64,000 nucleotides of DNA from Halosimplex aquaticum (GCF_028747785.1 NZ_CP118158.1:1798001-1862000); one strand, 5' to 3'; positions 17,682-26,917 are shown, numbered from the stretch's first letter. Numbers and translations: made by a program. The notes: a model not told the origin generated them from the letters alone.

Positions 17682-17960
17682 ATGAGCAGACTCACCGACC
17701 TACTCCGGAAGTCGTTCGACGCACTGTACGCCGTCACTTCGGACGAGACAACGGAACGTGGTATCTACGCCGATACGCGGTCGGAAGGCGGACACTTCTC
17801 GATCACGAGTACGCAGTCCGGCGTGAGCACCTACGCCGCTTACGACGGGGACAAGGACGGCGACATGCCCGGGAGTGTGCTGCCGCGGGCCTCAGACGCG
17901 TACGACTGTGCGAACCCCCGGACCTGTCCCACCTGTCATCCCGCCGAAGCCGACGATTGA
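17682..17960 (+). CDS. Small hypothetical protein with C-terminal Cys motif
   Basis: 92 residues, MSRLTDLLRKSFDALYAV at the start and CANPRTCPTCHPAEADD at the end. The C-terminal C-x5-C-x2-C-H could bind metal or arsenite. It stands alone between the reductase operon and arsR-acr3. The family is not recognised. Confidence 0.6.
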   Translation: MSRLTDLLRKSFDALYAVTSDETTERGIYADTRSEGGHFSITSTQSGVSTYAAYDGDKDGDMPGSVLPRASDAYDCANPRTCPTCHPAEADD

Positions 17961-18096
17961 ACTGCCGAGATAGTTTTAATATATAGACAATTGTGTTCGG
18001 AACGGACAGGTGTCCACGATTTCGTATTCTCCGCTCTAGTCGCTATTCTACCGGTAAATCGACGCACGATGGAGCGCTTGCAGCCGTCGAGCGAAA

Positions 18097-18120
18097 CATA
18101 TAATTGAGCGTATTTTCAAT
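18097..18120 (+). promoter_or_regulatory. TATA box and possible ArsR operator before arsR
   Basis: ACATATAAT (18097-18105) lies about 26 bases before the ATG at 18130. Directly following it, ATTGA and TCAAT (18103-18107 and 18116-18120) form an inverted pair spaced by 8 bases, a likely repressor site. Confidence 0.45.
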
Positions 18121-18129
18121 CAAGTACTG

Positions 18130-18528
18130 ATGGCACAAGCCACGGAACGACTTCGGCGGTACCTCGACGACGAGCTGGGTGAATGTCGCAACGAGGACGT
18201 CGAGCGCCGACTCGACGAACTCGGGACGCTCGAAGCCGCGATCGGGAGCGAGCAGGCCGAGGCCGAACTGGATGTCCTCTCGGCGCTGGCAAACGAGACG
18301 CGCTATACACTCGTGCGCGTCCTCGTTGCGGCTGGAGAGGAGCTCTGCGTCTGTGAACTCAACGCGGTCGTCGACGTGAGCGAGAGCGGACTCAGTCACG
18401 CGCTCTCGCAGCTCGTCGACGCGGGGCTCGCCGAGGGGTACAAGGACGGCCGGTGGAAGAAGTACCGGGCGACTAACCGCGCAGTCGCACTGGTCACAGT
18501 CCTCGAGGGGAGCGTCACCGATGAGTAA
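18130..18528 (+). CDS. arsR: ArsR-family arsenic-responsive repressor (first)
   Basis: 132 residues. Winged HTH with LSALANETRYTLVRVLVAA and ELCVCELNAVVDVSESGLSH, which holds the ELCVC metalloid-binding pair in the first HTH helix, then the wing DGRWKKYRA. A repressor that releases DNA when arsenite binds. Its stop overlaps the acr3 start by eight bases, so the two form one operon. The N-terminal 40 residues are longer than in bacterial ArsR. Confidence 0.9.
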   Translation: MAQATERLRRYLDDELGECRNEDVERRLDELGTLEAAIGSEQAEAELDVLSALANETRYTLVRVLVAAGEELCVCELNAVVDVSESGLSHALSQLVDAGLAEGYKDGRWKKYRATNRAVALVTVLEGSVTDE

Positions 18529-19705
18529 CGTCGAACACGACCACGGGCCGAACTGCGACTGTCCGGACTGCGGGGACCCGCGGTCGATAGACTTCCTGGA
18601 CAAGTACCTCACCGTCTGGATCTTCGGCGCGATGGCGGTCGGCGTCGGCCTCGGCTACGTCGCGCCGTCAGTGACGCAGCCGATACAGGACCTCCACCTC
18701 GTCGAGATCGGTCTGATCGTGATGATGTACCCGCCGCTGGCGAAGGTCAACTACGGCCAGCTCCCAACCGTATTCAAGAACGTAAAGATACTGGGACTGA
18801 GTCTCGTTCAGAACTGGCTGATCGGCCCGACGCTGATGTTCGGGCTGGCGGTGATATTCTTCAGTGGGGCCGTGCCCGGGCTGCCTGCCCGCCCGGAGTT
18901 CTTCCTCGGGCTGTTGTTCATCGGGATGGCCCGCTGTATCGCGATGGTGCTGGTCTGGAACGAACTCGCGGAGGGGTCGTCAGAGTACGCGGCGGGCCTA
19001 GTCGCGTTCAACAGCGTCTTCCAGATCCTCACCTACGGCGTCTACGTCTGGTTCTTCGCCCTGGTCGTCCCGGATCTGATCGGCCTCGAAGCGGTCGCAT
19101 CACAGATCGACCAGTTCGGCATCACGCCGATGCAAGTGTTCGAGGCCATCGCGATCTTCCTCGGGATCCCGTTCGCTGCCGGCATCCTCTCGCGGTACGT
19201 CGGCACGCGGACGAAGGGTGTCGAGTGGTACAAGGAGCGGTTCGAACCGACGATCAGTCCGCTCACGCTGATCGCGTTGCTGTTCACCGTGGTCGTGATG
19301 TTCGCGATGCAGGGCGAACGGATCGTCGGCCAGCCCAGCGACGTCCTGCTGATCGCGGTGCCGCTGACGATATACTTCGTGGTGATGTTCTTCGTGAGCT
19401 TCGGCATGGGCCGGGAGATCGGTGCCGACTACTCGACGACGACGGCCATCGGGTTCACGGCCGCCTCGAACAATTTCGAACTCGCCATCGCCGTCGCCGT
19501 AGCCGTATTCGGCGTCGGTTCCGGCGTCGCCTTCACGACCGTCGTCGGCCCGCTCATCGAGGTGCCCGTCCTGCTCGCGCTGGTCAACGTCGCGCTGTAC
19601 TTCCAGCGGCGCTACGACTGGGCCGGGTACACGACCGGCAGTCTCGAAGACCCGACAGCCGACCCAACAGCAGAGGCGAGCGACCCTGCGACTGACGACG
19701 ACTGA
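18521..19705 (+). CDS. acr3: ACR3-type arsenite efflux permease
   Basis: 394 residues with about ten membrane helices. Acr3 signatures are YPPLAKVNYGQL, the conserved Cys in FIGMARCIAMVLVWNELAEGSSEYAAGLVAFNSVFQ, and the segment TAASNNFELAIAVAVAVFG. The N-terminus carries an extra metal-binding stretch (HDHGPNCDCPDCGDP). It expels arsenite from the cell, the product expected from the nearby reductases. Translationally coupled to arsR. Confidence 0.95.
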   Translation: MSNVEHDHGPNCDCPDCGDPRSIDFLDKYLTVWIFGAMAVGVGLGYVAPSVTQPIQDLHLVEIGLIVMMYPPLAKVNYGQLPTVFKNVKILGLSLVQNWLIGPTLMFGLAVIFFSGAVPGLPARPEFFLGLLFIGMARCIAMVLVWNELAEGSSEYAAGLVAFNSVFQILTYGVYVWFFALVVPDLIGLEAVASQIDQFGITPMQVFEAIAIFLGIPFAAGILSRYVGTRTKGVEWYKERFEPTISPLTLIALLFTVVVMFAMQGERIVGQPSDVLLIAVPLTIYFVVMFFVSFGMGREIGADYSTTTAIGFTAASNNFELAIAVAVAVFGVGSGVAFTTVVGPLIEVPVLLALVNVALYFQRRYDWAGYTTGSLEDPTADPTAEASDPATDDD

Positions 19706-19710
19706 CGCCC

Positions 19711-19842
19711 GTGGATTTCGACACGATTCTCGTCCCGACCGATAGAAGTGACCCGGCCAAGGCGATCGTGGACGACGGCACGGGGAACAGTATGGACGTG
19801 ATGGAAACCCCAGACCGTTCGTTCGTCCGAACCGAATACTGA
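19711..19842 (+). pseudogene. Remnant of a universal stress protein gene
   Basis: A GTG-started frame of 43 codons begins MDFDTILVPTDRSDPA, the standard N-terminus of haloarchaeal UspA-type proteins. It then loses the family pattern and stops. Only the first strand and nucleotide-binding turn survive, so it looks like a truncated leftover after a deletion. Confidence 0.5.
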
Positions 19843-19915
19843 CGATGCTTCGCCGGCGGACGATGGCTGACTCCACTTCCGTCTCTGACGGGCTGGTCGA
19901 CAACGAACTCCGGAA

Positions 19916-19948
19916 CAGATATATGAAAAGATGTTCAAGTAACCAGAT
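19916..19948 (+). promoter_or_regulatory. Promoter of the second arsR
   Basis: GATATATGAA lies about 25-30 bases upstream of the ATG at 19949. The sequence after it (TGTTCAAGTAACC) resembles the stretch after the TATA box of the first arsR (TTTTCAATCAAGTA), suggesting a shared operator. Confidence 0.35.
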
Positions 19949-20344
19949 ATGGTGCAACAGTCGGAACGGCTAGAACGACTCCTGACCGAGAAACTCGGTG
20001 ATTGCTGTGACGTCGATATCGACGCACGGGTCGAGACGCTTGAGGGATACGCCTCGAACCTCTCCGCTGACCTCGACGGGGACGTCACTGCGTTACAGAC
20101 GCTAGGCGACGGCACGCGATACCGTATCGTTCGCTTCCTCGCCGAGGCCGACCGGGCACTGTGCGTCTGTGAGATTACCCCGGTCGTCGACGTGAGCGAC
20201 AGCGCAGTCAGCCACGCACTCTCGGACTTGCGGGACGCCGGCCTGGTGACCCGCAGGAAAGAGGGACAGTGGCGGTATTACGAGCCCAGCGACCGTGCAC
20301 TCGCGGTAATCGACGCACTCGACGCGACGGAGGGATCCCGATGA
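19949..20344 (+). CDS. arsR: ArsR-family repressor (second)
   Basis: 131 residues, a paralogue of the first ArsR. It has LQTLGDGTRYRIVRFLAEA, the metalloid pair in ALCVCEITPVVDVSDSAVSH, and the wing EGQWRYYEPSD. Its stop overlaps the start of arsC (ATGA), so it regulates the arsenate reductase separately from acr3. Confidence 0.88.
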   Translation: MVQQSERLERLLTEKLGDCCDVDIDARVETLEGYASNLSADLDGDVTALQTLGDGTRYRIVRFLAEADRALCVCEITPVVDVSDSAVSHALSDLRDAGLVTRRKEGQWRYYEPSDRALAVIDALDATEGSR

Positions 20345-20775
20345 GTGGAGAATCGATCCGCGTCTCGTTCGTGTGCGTCCAGAACGCCGGTCGCTCCCAG
20401 ATGTCGACCGCCTTCGCGGAACGTGAGCGCGAGCGACGCGGTCTCGAAGAGTCAGTCGAAATTCTCACCGGCGGAACCCATCCCGCCGACCACGTCCACG
20501 ACGTCGTCATCGAGGTCATGGACGAGGAAGGGTTCGACCTCTCAGACCGGACGCCACGGGAGATCACGACCGCGGAACTCGAATCGTGTGACTACGTTAT
20601 GACGATGGGGTGCTCGACGCTCGAATTGGATGCAGACGAGGACGACGTCGACGTCCGTGACTGGGCGCTTGAGGATCCCGACAGACAAGACCTCAACCGA
20701 GTACGCGAGATTCGTGACGAGGTTCGACAGCGAGTGAGTGCTCTCTTCGACGAAATCGAACGAGAACTCCCGTAG
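20341..20775 (+). CDS. arsC: Arsenate reductase, low-molecular-weight phosphatase type
   Basis: 144 residues from ATG 20341. The phosphatase-type loop CVQNAGRSQ (C-x5-R) is at about residues 12-20, followed by the ArsC-like DYVMTMGCSTLELDADEDDVDVRDWALEDP. It reduces arsenate to arsenite in the cytoplasm for export by Acr3. The later cysteine in MGCS may serve in the disulfide relay. Coupled to arsR. Confidence 0.88.
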   Translation: MSGESIRVSFVCVQNAGRSQMSTAFAERERERRGLEESVEILTGGTHPADHVHDVVIEVMDEEGFDLSDRTPREITTAELESCDYVMTMGCSTLELDADEDDVDVRDWALEDPDRQDLNRVREIRDEVRQRVSALFDEIERELP

Positions 20776-20961
20776 ATCGTCCGAAACAGTGGTTTGACTG
20801 GTGTTAGGCTTCGGTTCGGTTGCCGATGAAACTACGTAAAGAAGAGTGCTACGAGTAGTCGCCATTGTTGCTGCTAGATCGCGCTGTCGGATGATAACTA
20901 CCGGACCTCATATCGGAGATTGACGGAGTGATTGAGGCCGATATCTGGTACTTGGATTCAC

Positions 20962-22311
20962 TCACGCGTAGGCTTGGAACTCTTCGCCGAAGACGAGGAA
21001 GTAGCCAGTGCCGAGGACGCCGATGACGGCGGCGACGGAGAAGGCGATTTCAGGACTCACGAAATCCCAGAGGTATCCCCCGAGGGCGGCGCTCGGGATG
21101 ACGACGGTGTTTCGGAGCAGGTAGTACGTCCCGGTCACGCGGCCGCCAGCACCCTGTTCTGCCGGCCCGACGATCAATGCTTTGTGCGACGGCAGGCCAG
21201 CGAACCGAAGGCCTGAGAATGCGAATACGAGGACCATGACCGCCCAGAGCGGGAGGACCGATCCGAAGATCTCCGGAGCGAAAATGAGCACCACCGGGAA
21301 GATAGCGTAGACAGCGAAACCCAAGGCGACGACAGGCTTCAGACCCACCCGTTCGGCGAGCTTCGCGGCAGGGATCATCGTCAGGAGTGCGATGAGCATT
21401 TCGACGCCGAGCAAATACCCGAAGAAGGCCTGTGGCGAGAGGTCAATAGCGTATGAGAAGCTACCCAGCGTGAGAGTGGTGTCGAGGCCGATCTCGTAGA
21501 ACCGAGTGATGACGAGGATGAAGAAGGCGTACACCATCCCGTTGGCGAAGCGCACGAGCGTGTCCCCGACGAGTAACGGTCGCAACGGTTCGGGCATGTC
21601 GCGGAGGTCGCGCCTGATCTGGTCGATTCCCTCGAAGGAGTCGCCGATCTCGTCCTCGCTGGCGTCGTAGAGTAGGTGCTGGACGACGGTTCCGACGGCC
21701 CCGAACACCACGCCGACTGCCAGGACGTACTGGAAGCTCACCGTGAAGTCCGGATGCAGGCCGATGAGGACGGCAGCGGCGACCGGGCCGATAAGGAACG
21801 CGGTGCGGCGGAACGTCTCCGTGCTGGCGAACCCTTCGGCGAGCCGTGAGGGGTCGGTCGCCTGCTTGACCACGGCGAACGTCGCGCCAAGACCGAACGA
21901 TTTCCAGCCCTGCGCCAGCAGAAGTCCGACGAAGACCCAGATCCAGGGCTCGAGAACCAGCGCGCCGAGGTCGATCGTCCCGACCTGTGGAGCAACAAGC
22001 CAGAAGGCGAATCCGAGCGTCGAGATGAGCCCGAAGAGAGTGAGCGCGTACCGCGACCCGATGCGGTCGGAGACAGCACCACCTGGGTACGGATAGACAG
22101 CGGAGATAATGTTCCCGAGCGTGCCAAACAGACCGACGACGAACCCCGAAGCGCCCATCGCGACCATGTAGTCAGGGAGAAACCGATTCGTCATCTGGAA
22201 GCCGAGACTGAACGCGAACATCGCTAGCGAGAGCACCAAGACATCGCGCTCTAGTGAGATGAACTGCCGGAACGGGTCGAGGATGTCCACGGATTCGTCT
22301 TCTGTCGCCAT
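20962..22311 (-). CDS. Major facilitator superfamily transporter
   Basis: 449 residues, twelve membrane segments. Between segments 2 and 3 it carries GGAVSDRIGSRYALTLFG, the MFS D-R-x-G-R motif. Charged loops fit haloarchaeal MFS carriers. The substrate is not evident. It is convergent with arsC, so a link to arsenic export is possible but unsupported. It has its own promoter region shared back to back with the plus-strand gene at 22415. Confidence 0.85.
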   Translation of the reverse strand: MATEDESVDILDPFRQFISLERDVLVLSLAMFAFSLGFQMTNRFLPDYMVAMGASGFVVGLFGTLGNIISAVYPYPGGAVSDRIGSRYALTLFGLISTLGFAFWLVAPQVGTIDLGALVLEPWIWVFVGLLLAQGWKSFGLGATFAVVKQATDPSRLAEGFASTETFRRTAFLIGPVAAAVLIGLHPDFTVSFQYVLAVGVVFGAVGTVVQHLLYDASEDEIGDSFEGIDQIRRDLRDMPEPLRPLLVGDTLVRFANGMVYAFFILVITRFYEIGLDTTLTLGSFSYAIDLSPQAFFGYLLGVEMLIALLTMIPAAKLAERVGLKPVVALGFAVYAIFPVVLIFAPEIFGSVLPLWAVMVLVFAFSGLRFAGLPSHKALIVGPAEQGAGGRVTGTYYLLRNTVVIPSAALGGYLWDFVSPEIAFSVAAVIGVLGTGYFLVFGEEFQAYA

Positions 22312-22414
22312 TGCTGGTGCCGGTGGTTTGAGAGCGGAGTAAATAGATTTTACCGTACTATTAAGAGATATCTATCAACATCTTTAGGACCGTTCCCGCT
22401 CCAGGGCCAGTCAT
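22312..22414. promoter_or_regulatory. Divergent promoter region
   Basis: AT-rich stretch between the divergent MFS gene and the gene at 22415, with TAAATAGATTTTA and TTAAGAGATATCT as possible TATA elements for the two directions. Confidence 0.35.
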
Positions 22415-23011
22415 ATGTCCAGTCGGAAGAACGCGATGCTGACCACAGAGGATCGGAAGTGGTTGACGGGGGAGAAGACATACGAAGGCCAGCACGCGAA
22501 GCAACAACGTTACCAACGTCGCCGGGATATCCGCGAGCGGATCTACAACTCGATCCTCGACTTCTCAATCGTGTTCGAGGAGCTCGATATCGAAGAGCAC
22601 CGCGAAATATTCGGCGACGTGAGCGACGATGGGCGCCAGTGGATGAACGACGATGCTGCCTTACGGGACGGCGTCCGAGATGGTCTCGCGTTCCTCTTCT
22701 ACACAGTGGGCGTTGCCGCGCTGATGCGTGATGACTCAGGACCGACGGCTACTGTCCCCGAGTGGATGATCAAATCGGGTCTGCAACGAGCCGGACAGAA
22801 AGACGGGTTCCTCGTCGAGGATGCCCAGCTCGACGTGGAGGCAACTGACGTCGCAGTTCCGGAATTGCTAGATGCGCTTGAATCGGGTGAGGACATCTCA
22901 CCTGCGGGGCTGTATCAGCTCATGGAGAGTGGCGCACTCGACGCCGACGGTGTCCAAGAGTGTCTGCGCGAGCAGTTCCACGCCCAGCGGAACGACGAGG
23001 AGGGGGTGTGA
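22415..23011 (+). CDS. Haloarchaeal hypothetical protein
   Basis: 198 residues, acidic and helical. It has a basic N-terminal stretch (HAKQQRYQRRRDIRERIYNSILDF) that is common to a family of haloarchaeal proteins of unknown role. No catalytic motif is visible. It lies 3 bases before the DUF892 gene, so the two probably act together. Confidence 0.75.
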   Translation: MSSRKNAMLTTEDRKWLTGEKTYEGQHAKQQRYQRRRDIRERIYNSILDFSIVFEELDIEEHREIFGDVSDDGRQWMNDDAALRDGVRDGLAFLFYTVGVAALMRDDSGPTATVPEWMIKSGLQRAGQKDGFLVEDAQLDVEATDVAVPELLDALESGEDISPAGLYQLMESGALDADGVQECLREQFHAQRNDEEGV

Positions 23012-23014
23012 CCG

Positions 23015-23503
23015 ATGGCGATCGAGACGAAACGCGACATGTTCGACCGAGATCTCCGAAAGCTGTATCATGCCGAGGTCGAGATTCTGGACCTCCATAG
23101 CGACCTATCCGCGGCGGCCACAAGCCGTGAAGTGGTCGAACTGTTCGGTGGCCACGAGGGCGACACGGTCGAGCAGATTGACCGCATCGAAGAGATCTTC
23201 GAGGTGCTCGATCTGGAACCCCGCGAAGAGGGTAGTTCGATCATGGAAGGACTGATCGCCGAAAAGGACGAGTCTGTCAGTGCAGTCACCGACGACATTC
23301 TACAGGACATCGACGTGGTCAGTATTGGTCTCATCAACGAACGCTTGGAGATTACACTGCTTGATCGGTTGCTTCTCCTTGCCGAGGAACTTGACCTGCC
23401 CGACCCGACGATCCCCCACCTCGAAGCAAACCGAGCCGAAGCTCAGGCCGCCCTCGAACGGATGCAACAGTTCCTCAACCAGCGCCGCGAATCCGAAGAG
23501 TAA
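23015..23503 (+). CDS. DUF892/YciF-type ferritin-like helical protein
   Basis: 162 residues starting TKRDMFDRDLRKLYHAEVEIL, the classical opening of the DUF892 family. Further helices (HEGDTVEQIDRIEEIFEVL, IMEGLIAEKDE) match the four-helix ferritin-like fold. Family members are linked to stress responses. Metal binding is uncertain because some canonical Glu/His positions are not obvious. Confidence 0.75.
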   Translation: MAIETKRDMFDRDLRKLYHAEVEILDLHSDLSAAATSREVVELFGGHEGDTVEQIDRIEEIFEVLDLEPREEGSSIMEGLIAEKDESVSAVTDDILQDIDVVSIGLINERLEITLLDRLLLLAEELDLPDPTIPHLEANRAEAQAALERMQQFLNQRRESEE

Positions 23504-23647
23504 CACCACCCGATACCAGATCCCACTATCGACCTTGACATCCGAAGCCATCATGACGACATTCATTCCGTCGCTTCCCTCCAGCATCACCCGGATTACC
23601 GTTTCTCGTCCGAATACATGTATCTCTAAGTTGACTGGAGACTGTCG

Positions 23648-25006
23648 ATGAGACCACTCGTCGGACTTATCGTCGGTGTACTCCTGTTCTCATCAGTCGC
23701 CGCAGTCGGAGCGGTAAGCGGGACAGGAACGTACGACGGTGAAACCGGTTCGTCGGCTATCGATCCACAAGGAAATCTGAACCCCTGCATCGGGACGATG
23801 GGCGAACAACCGGATCAGCCGACCATGTTCACGATTCAGGGAGCGCGGGGATCCGACAAGACGGTCGCGATGCTCGCTAGTGTCCAGCCCGATGGTGAAG
23901 TTACCGGCATCTACAACGGAACCGCGAAGGACCGATGGTGGGTATACGATATCGACCCACTTGGGAACGGTAATCTCTTGCTCTCGTCGACCGAGCCAGG
24001 AATCTCTATCGTCGAGGAACTCGATCCCGAAACCGGCGAATCGATATCCGCCCGGCGGTTCGAGGATATTCACGACTCCCACGACGCTGACCTGATCAAC
24101 GGCGACGAATTGCTTATGAACGACATGAGCAAAGAAGGCGAGGACAGGGTCGTCGTCTACAATCTCACGCAGGACGAGATCGTCTGGGAATATCGATTCG
24201 CCAACCATCCAGAGCTGTTCCCAAGCGATGGTGGCGGGAACTACTCTGAAGACTGGACTCACAACAACGATGTCGAACAGATCGATGATGGGGTGTTCAT
24301 GGTGTCAGTACGGAATTTCGACCAGGTCATCGCGATCAATCGTTCGACAAAGGAACTTGAGTGGACACTTGGCGAGGATAACGAGTATGATATTCTCAAC
24401 GAACAGCACAATCCCGATTACATCGAAAGTGAGAACGGGACCGCGACGCTGCTCGTCGCGGACAGCCTCAACGACCGCGTGGTCGAGTACGCCCGGACAG
24501 ACGGGGGCTGGGAGCAGACTTGGGTCGCCCGTGGAGGTGGACTTGATGAACCGCGTGACGCGGATCGCCTCCCCAACGGCAACACGCTCATCGCTGACCG
24601 GCGCGGTGATCGTATCGTCGAGATTACGCCCGAGAGCGAGGTCGTCTGGGAATTCTATGCGCCTTGGCAGCCCTACGACGTCGAACGAATGGGGACAGGT
24701 GACGAATCAACCGGCCCGACGATGCGTGATGTCGGGACAACAGGCACTTACGAAGTCAATGGGAGCGCGGACTTTGCTACAACTGATGTCGAAGCGTGCT
24801 ATGACTACCTGACGAGTGTTACCTCCCAACGTCTCGTAGCCGGACAAGCAGCGACAACGGATACCAACCAACAGACAGCAGGGAATACCACGGAGATCGC
24901 AGCATTAGGTGCAACCGATGATGACGGCGGTCACTCTGTCGTATTCATCTTGGCGGCCGTGGTCGGATTGGTGGTCATCCTCGGCTTTGTCTGGGTCCGC
25001 CGCTGA
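23648..25006 (+). CDS. Secreted, membrane-anchored beta-propeller protein (arylsulfotransferase-like)
   Basis: 452 residues. Signal peptide at residues 1-23, then repeated propeller blades (VWEYRFANHPE; ELEWTLGEDNEYDILNEQHNPDYI; RDADRLPNGNTLIADRRGDRIVEITPESEVVWEF) typical of the arylsulfotransferase/PQQ-like group. A Thr-rich stalk and a C-terminal membrane segment (VVFILAAVVGLVVILGFVWV) anchor it with the propeller outside. Catalytic activity cannot be told from the sequence. Confidence 0.78.
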   Translation: MRPLVGLIVGVLLFSSVAAVGAVSGTGTYDGETGSSAIDPQGNLNPCIGTMGEQPDQPTMFTIQGARGSDKTVAMLASVQPDGEVTGIYNGTAKDRWWVYDIDPLGNGNLLLSSTEPGISIVEELDPETGESISARRFEDIHDSHDADLINGDELLMNDMSKEGEDRVVVYNLTQDEIVWEYRFANHPELFPSDGGGNYSEDWTHNNDVEQIDDGVFMVSVRNFDQVIAINRSTKELEWTLGEDNEYDILNEQHNPDYIESENGTATLLVADSLNDRVVEYARTDGGWEQTWVARGGGLDEPRDADRLPNGNTLIADRRGDRIVEITPESEVVWEFYAPWQPYDVERMGTGDESTGPTMRDVGTTGTYEVNGSADFATTDVEACYDYLTSVTSQRLVAGQAATTDTNQQTAGNTTEIAALGATDDDGGHSVVFILAAVVGLVVILGFVWVRR

Positions 25007-25400
25007 TACGGTCCTCGGCCAGCTCGTCCCTCCAAATTCTCATCCAGTTCGATAACAACGACACGGTCTTCTCGACGCGCAGTCTTCCGATGTATCGCCC
25101 AGATGTCTTACTACGACTGGCCGGCCTACACCGCGACGCCGCTGTACGACCGAGATTCGACGGGCGAACTCGAAGAAGTTGTCCATACCCTCGCGACCGT
25201 CTGGTTCGACGACGGCGCCCACAGGTCCACCACTATGCCCGGTGTAGTCGCAACTTCCGCCCGCGGAAATAGTATTGCGACATACAGTTTATAACTAAGA
25301 AATTGGGGTGCTTGGGGTTCAAGAACGCCAATTTCTGCCGAATAGCCGGATTTATCGTTTAGTGCGCCTTAGAACACAAAGACACAGTAAGTATTAGTGG
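25007..25400. other. Probable boundary of the mobile region, one short open frame
   Basis: The frame 25103-25294 (63 codons) starts MSYYDWPAYTATPLYDRDS with haloarchaeal codon use to about 25235, then becomes degenerate. It may be a gene cut at the edge of the integrated DNA. The last 100 bases before the recombinase are AT-rich. No direct repeat of the tRNA end at 51.55 kb was found here. Confidence 0.35.
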
Positions 25401-26561
25401 ATGGCCGCCGTCTCCGCATCCGAACCGATGACGGACGCCGAGACCGGGGGTTCAGGAGCCGAGACCGACATCGAGGTCGCGATCGACGCGCGACTCGCCA
25501 GCCTCGACTCCGGGAACTACCGCGCGAACAACAAACTCGTCCTGAGTACCTTCGCTGAGTACCTGGAGAACCACCGCGGCGTGACGACCCTCGATGCGCT
25601 GGACGTCCTCGACTGTCGCCGATACGCTCAGTGGCTCCGCGAGCGCGTCCACGACGACGAAGACGACCTCTTTGCGGCCTCGGCTCACGCGAACGGCCCG
25701 TACTTCACCATCGTCCGGGCCTTCCTCGGCTGGTGCGTCGACGACGAGCGTCTCGATTCTAACCCAGCTCGTCCAAACCGAGTGAAGCAGGAACTCCCTG
25801 AACATCACGGCGATCACGACCGCCAGTTCTGGTCCGCCGAGGCCCGCGGCGCACTGCTCGATTTCGTGAACGAACGGGCACACGACGCACTCGACGAATC
25901 AGCCGACGTTCGAGAGCGAGCCTTTCGAGACCGAGCAATCGTGACGATGCTGGCCCTCACCGGGGCCCGCGGCGCCGAACTGTTCAACGACCCGCGCGAC
26001 GAGCACCGTGACGGACTCCAGTGGAGCGATGTGGACCTCAACCGTGGCGTCGCCGAGGTCTTCGGGAAGACCCGCGAACAGCAGCCCATTCCCCTGACCG
26101 ACCAGGTAGTCGATAGCCTGAAGCGGTACCGAACTGTTCTCAACCCACCAACCGTGGACTGGCCGGTGTTTCCGACTCGCCACCACCCTTCACTCGCGGA
26201 CGCCGTCGAGACCGGGCTTAAACAGCGCGGCTGGGATGAAGATGACATCGAGTCTGTCGTGGATGAGGCGACCTCTATGGAACTCCTCCGAGAGCACGAG
26301 ATCGCGCCACCGGCGCTTTCGAAGAACGGTGCCCGTTCCATGATGAAGCGACTCTGTGAGGCCGCTGAGATCCATATCGACGGCGAGTATCTGAAGCCGC
26401 ACGGAGGGCGCAGAGGTTTCGGCAGTGATCTCTACGCCCAGGACGCCGAGCTGGCACAAGAAACGCTCCGACACGAGTCCATCGAGACCACACACGAGTC
26501 CTACCGCGAACAGAACGTCATTGAGCGCCGCAAACGTTTAGAACAGTTACTAGACGGGTAA
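25401..26561 (+). CDS. Tyrosine recombinase / integrase (XerC-D-like)
   Basis: 386 residues. The SAM-like core-binding domain covers about residues 25-135. The catalytic domain has Arg190 (LTGARGAEL), His334 and Arg337 (KPHGGRRGFG), His358 (LRHESIETT) and the nucleophile Tyr368 (HESYRE). All active-site residues are present. It could integrate the flanking element or resolve plasmid dimers beside the partition genes that follow. An alternative ATG is at 25428. Confidence 0.9.
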   Translation: MAAVSASEPMTDAETGGSGAETDIEVAIDARLASLDSGNYRANNKLVLSTFAEYLENHRGVTTLDALDVLDCRRYAQWLRERVHDDEDDLFAASAHANGPYFTIVRAFLGWCVDDERLDSNPARPNRVKQELPEHHGDHDRQFWSAEARGALLDFVNERAHDALDESADVRERAFRDRAIVTMLALTGARGAELFNDPRDEHRDGLQWSDVDLNRGVAEVFGKTREQQPIPLTDQVVDSLKRYRTVLNPPTVDWPVFPTRHHPSLADAVETGLKQRGWDEDDIESVVDEATSMELLREHEIAPPALSKNGARSMMKRLCEAAEIHIDGEYLKPHGGRRGFGSDLYAQDAELAQETLRHESIETTHESYREQNVIERRKRLEQLLDG

Positions 26562-26602
26562 TACGCCACCGGATATATTCCAGCTCAATTCGCACCAGAG
26601 AC

Positions 26603-26746
26603 ATAACCCAGATAGTATAGATAACCCATAACATCCAGACAATCCGTATAATTCGGATTATCCATAGAACCCATATTACTCGTATTATCCAGACAATCCA
26701 CCACATCCACCTTCCCCAGGTAATCCAGAAAATTCGGAGAACATGG
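26603..26746. repeat. 9-bp repeat array A (16 units), probable partition site
   Basis: Sixteen consecutive 9-mers without gaps, loosely ATWAYCCRK. Examples are ATAACCCAG, ATTATCCAT, ATTATCCAG, ACAATCCGT. It lies between the recombinase and parA. The 9-base phase is exact while individual units vary at 2-4 positions. Confidence 0.85.
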
Positions 26747-26783
26747 TTTAGACGTCTTCTATAGGCTTGTCCGGCCAACATGG

Positions 26784-26873
26784 ATTACTCGTGTAATTCT
26801 GGTTATTCGCACTATATGGGTAACCACTATTATCCAAATAACCCTTATTACCCACATTATCCACATAATCTGA
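26784..26873. repeat. 9-bp repeat array B (10 units)
   Basis: Ten more phased 9-mers in the same orientation as array A: ATTACTCGT, GTAATTCTG, GTTATTCGC and on to ATTATCCAC, ATAATCTGA. Out of phase with array A by a 37-base spacer. Confidence 0.8.
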
Positions 26874-26917
26874 GCCGCTTCGTCTGACAAGGCTTTATTG
26901 GCAAAGACGTACCAGAT

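Noticed and set aside
18043..18612. Minus-strand frame across arsR and acr3
   Set aside because: It overlaps two well-supported genes and has no family pattern.
25305..25335. CTTGG...TTCAA before the recombinase as a left attachment site for the CAU tRNA
   Set aside because: Only short blocks match and they lie on the opposite strand from what a direct repeat needs.
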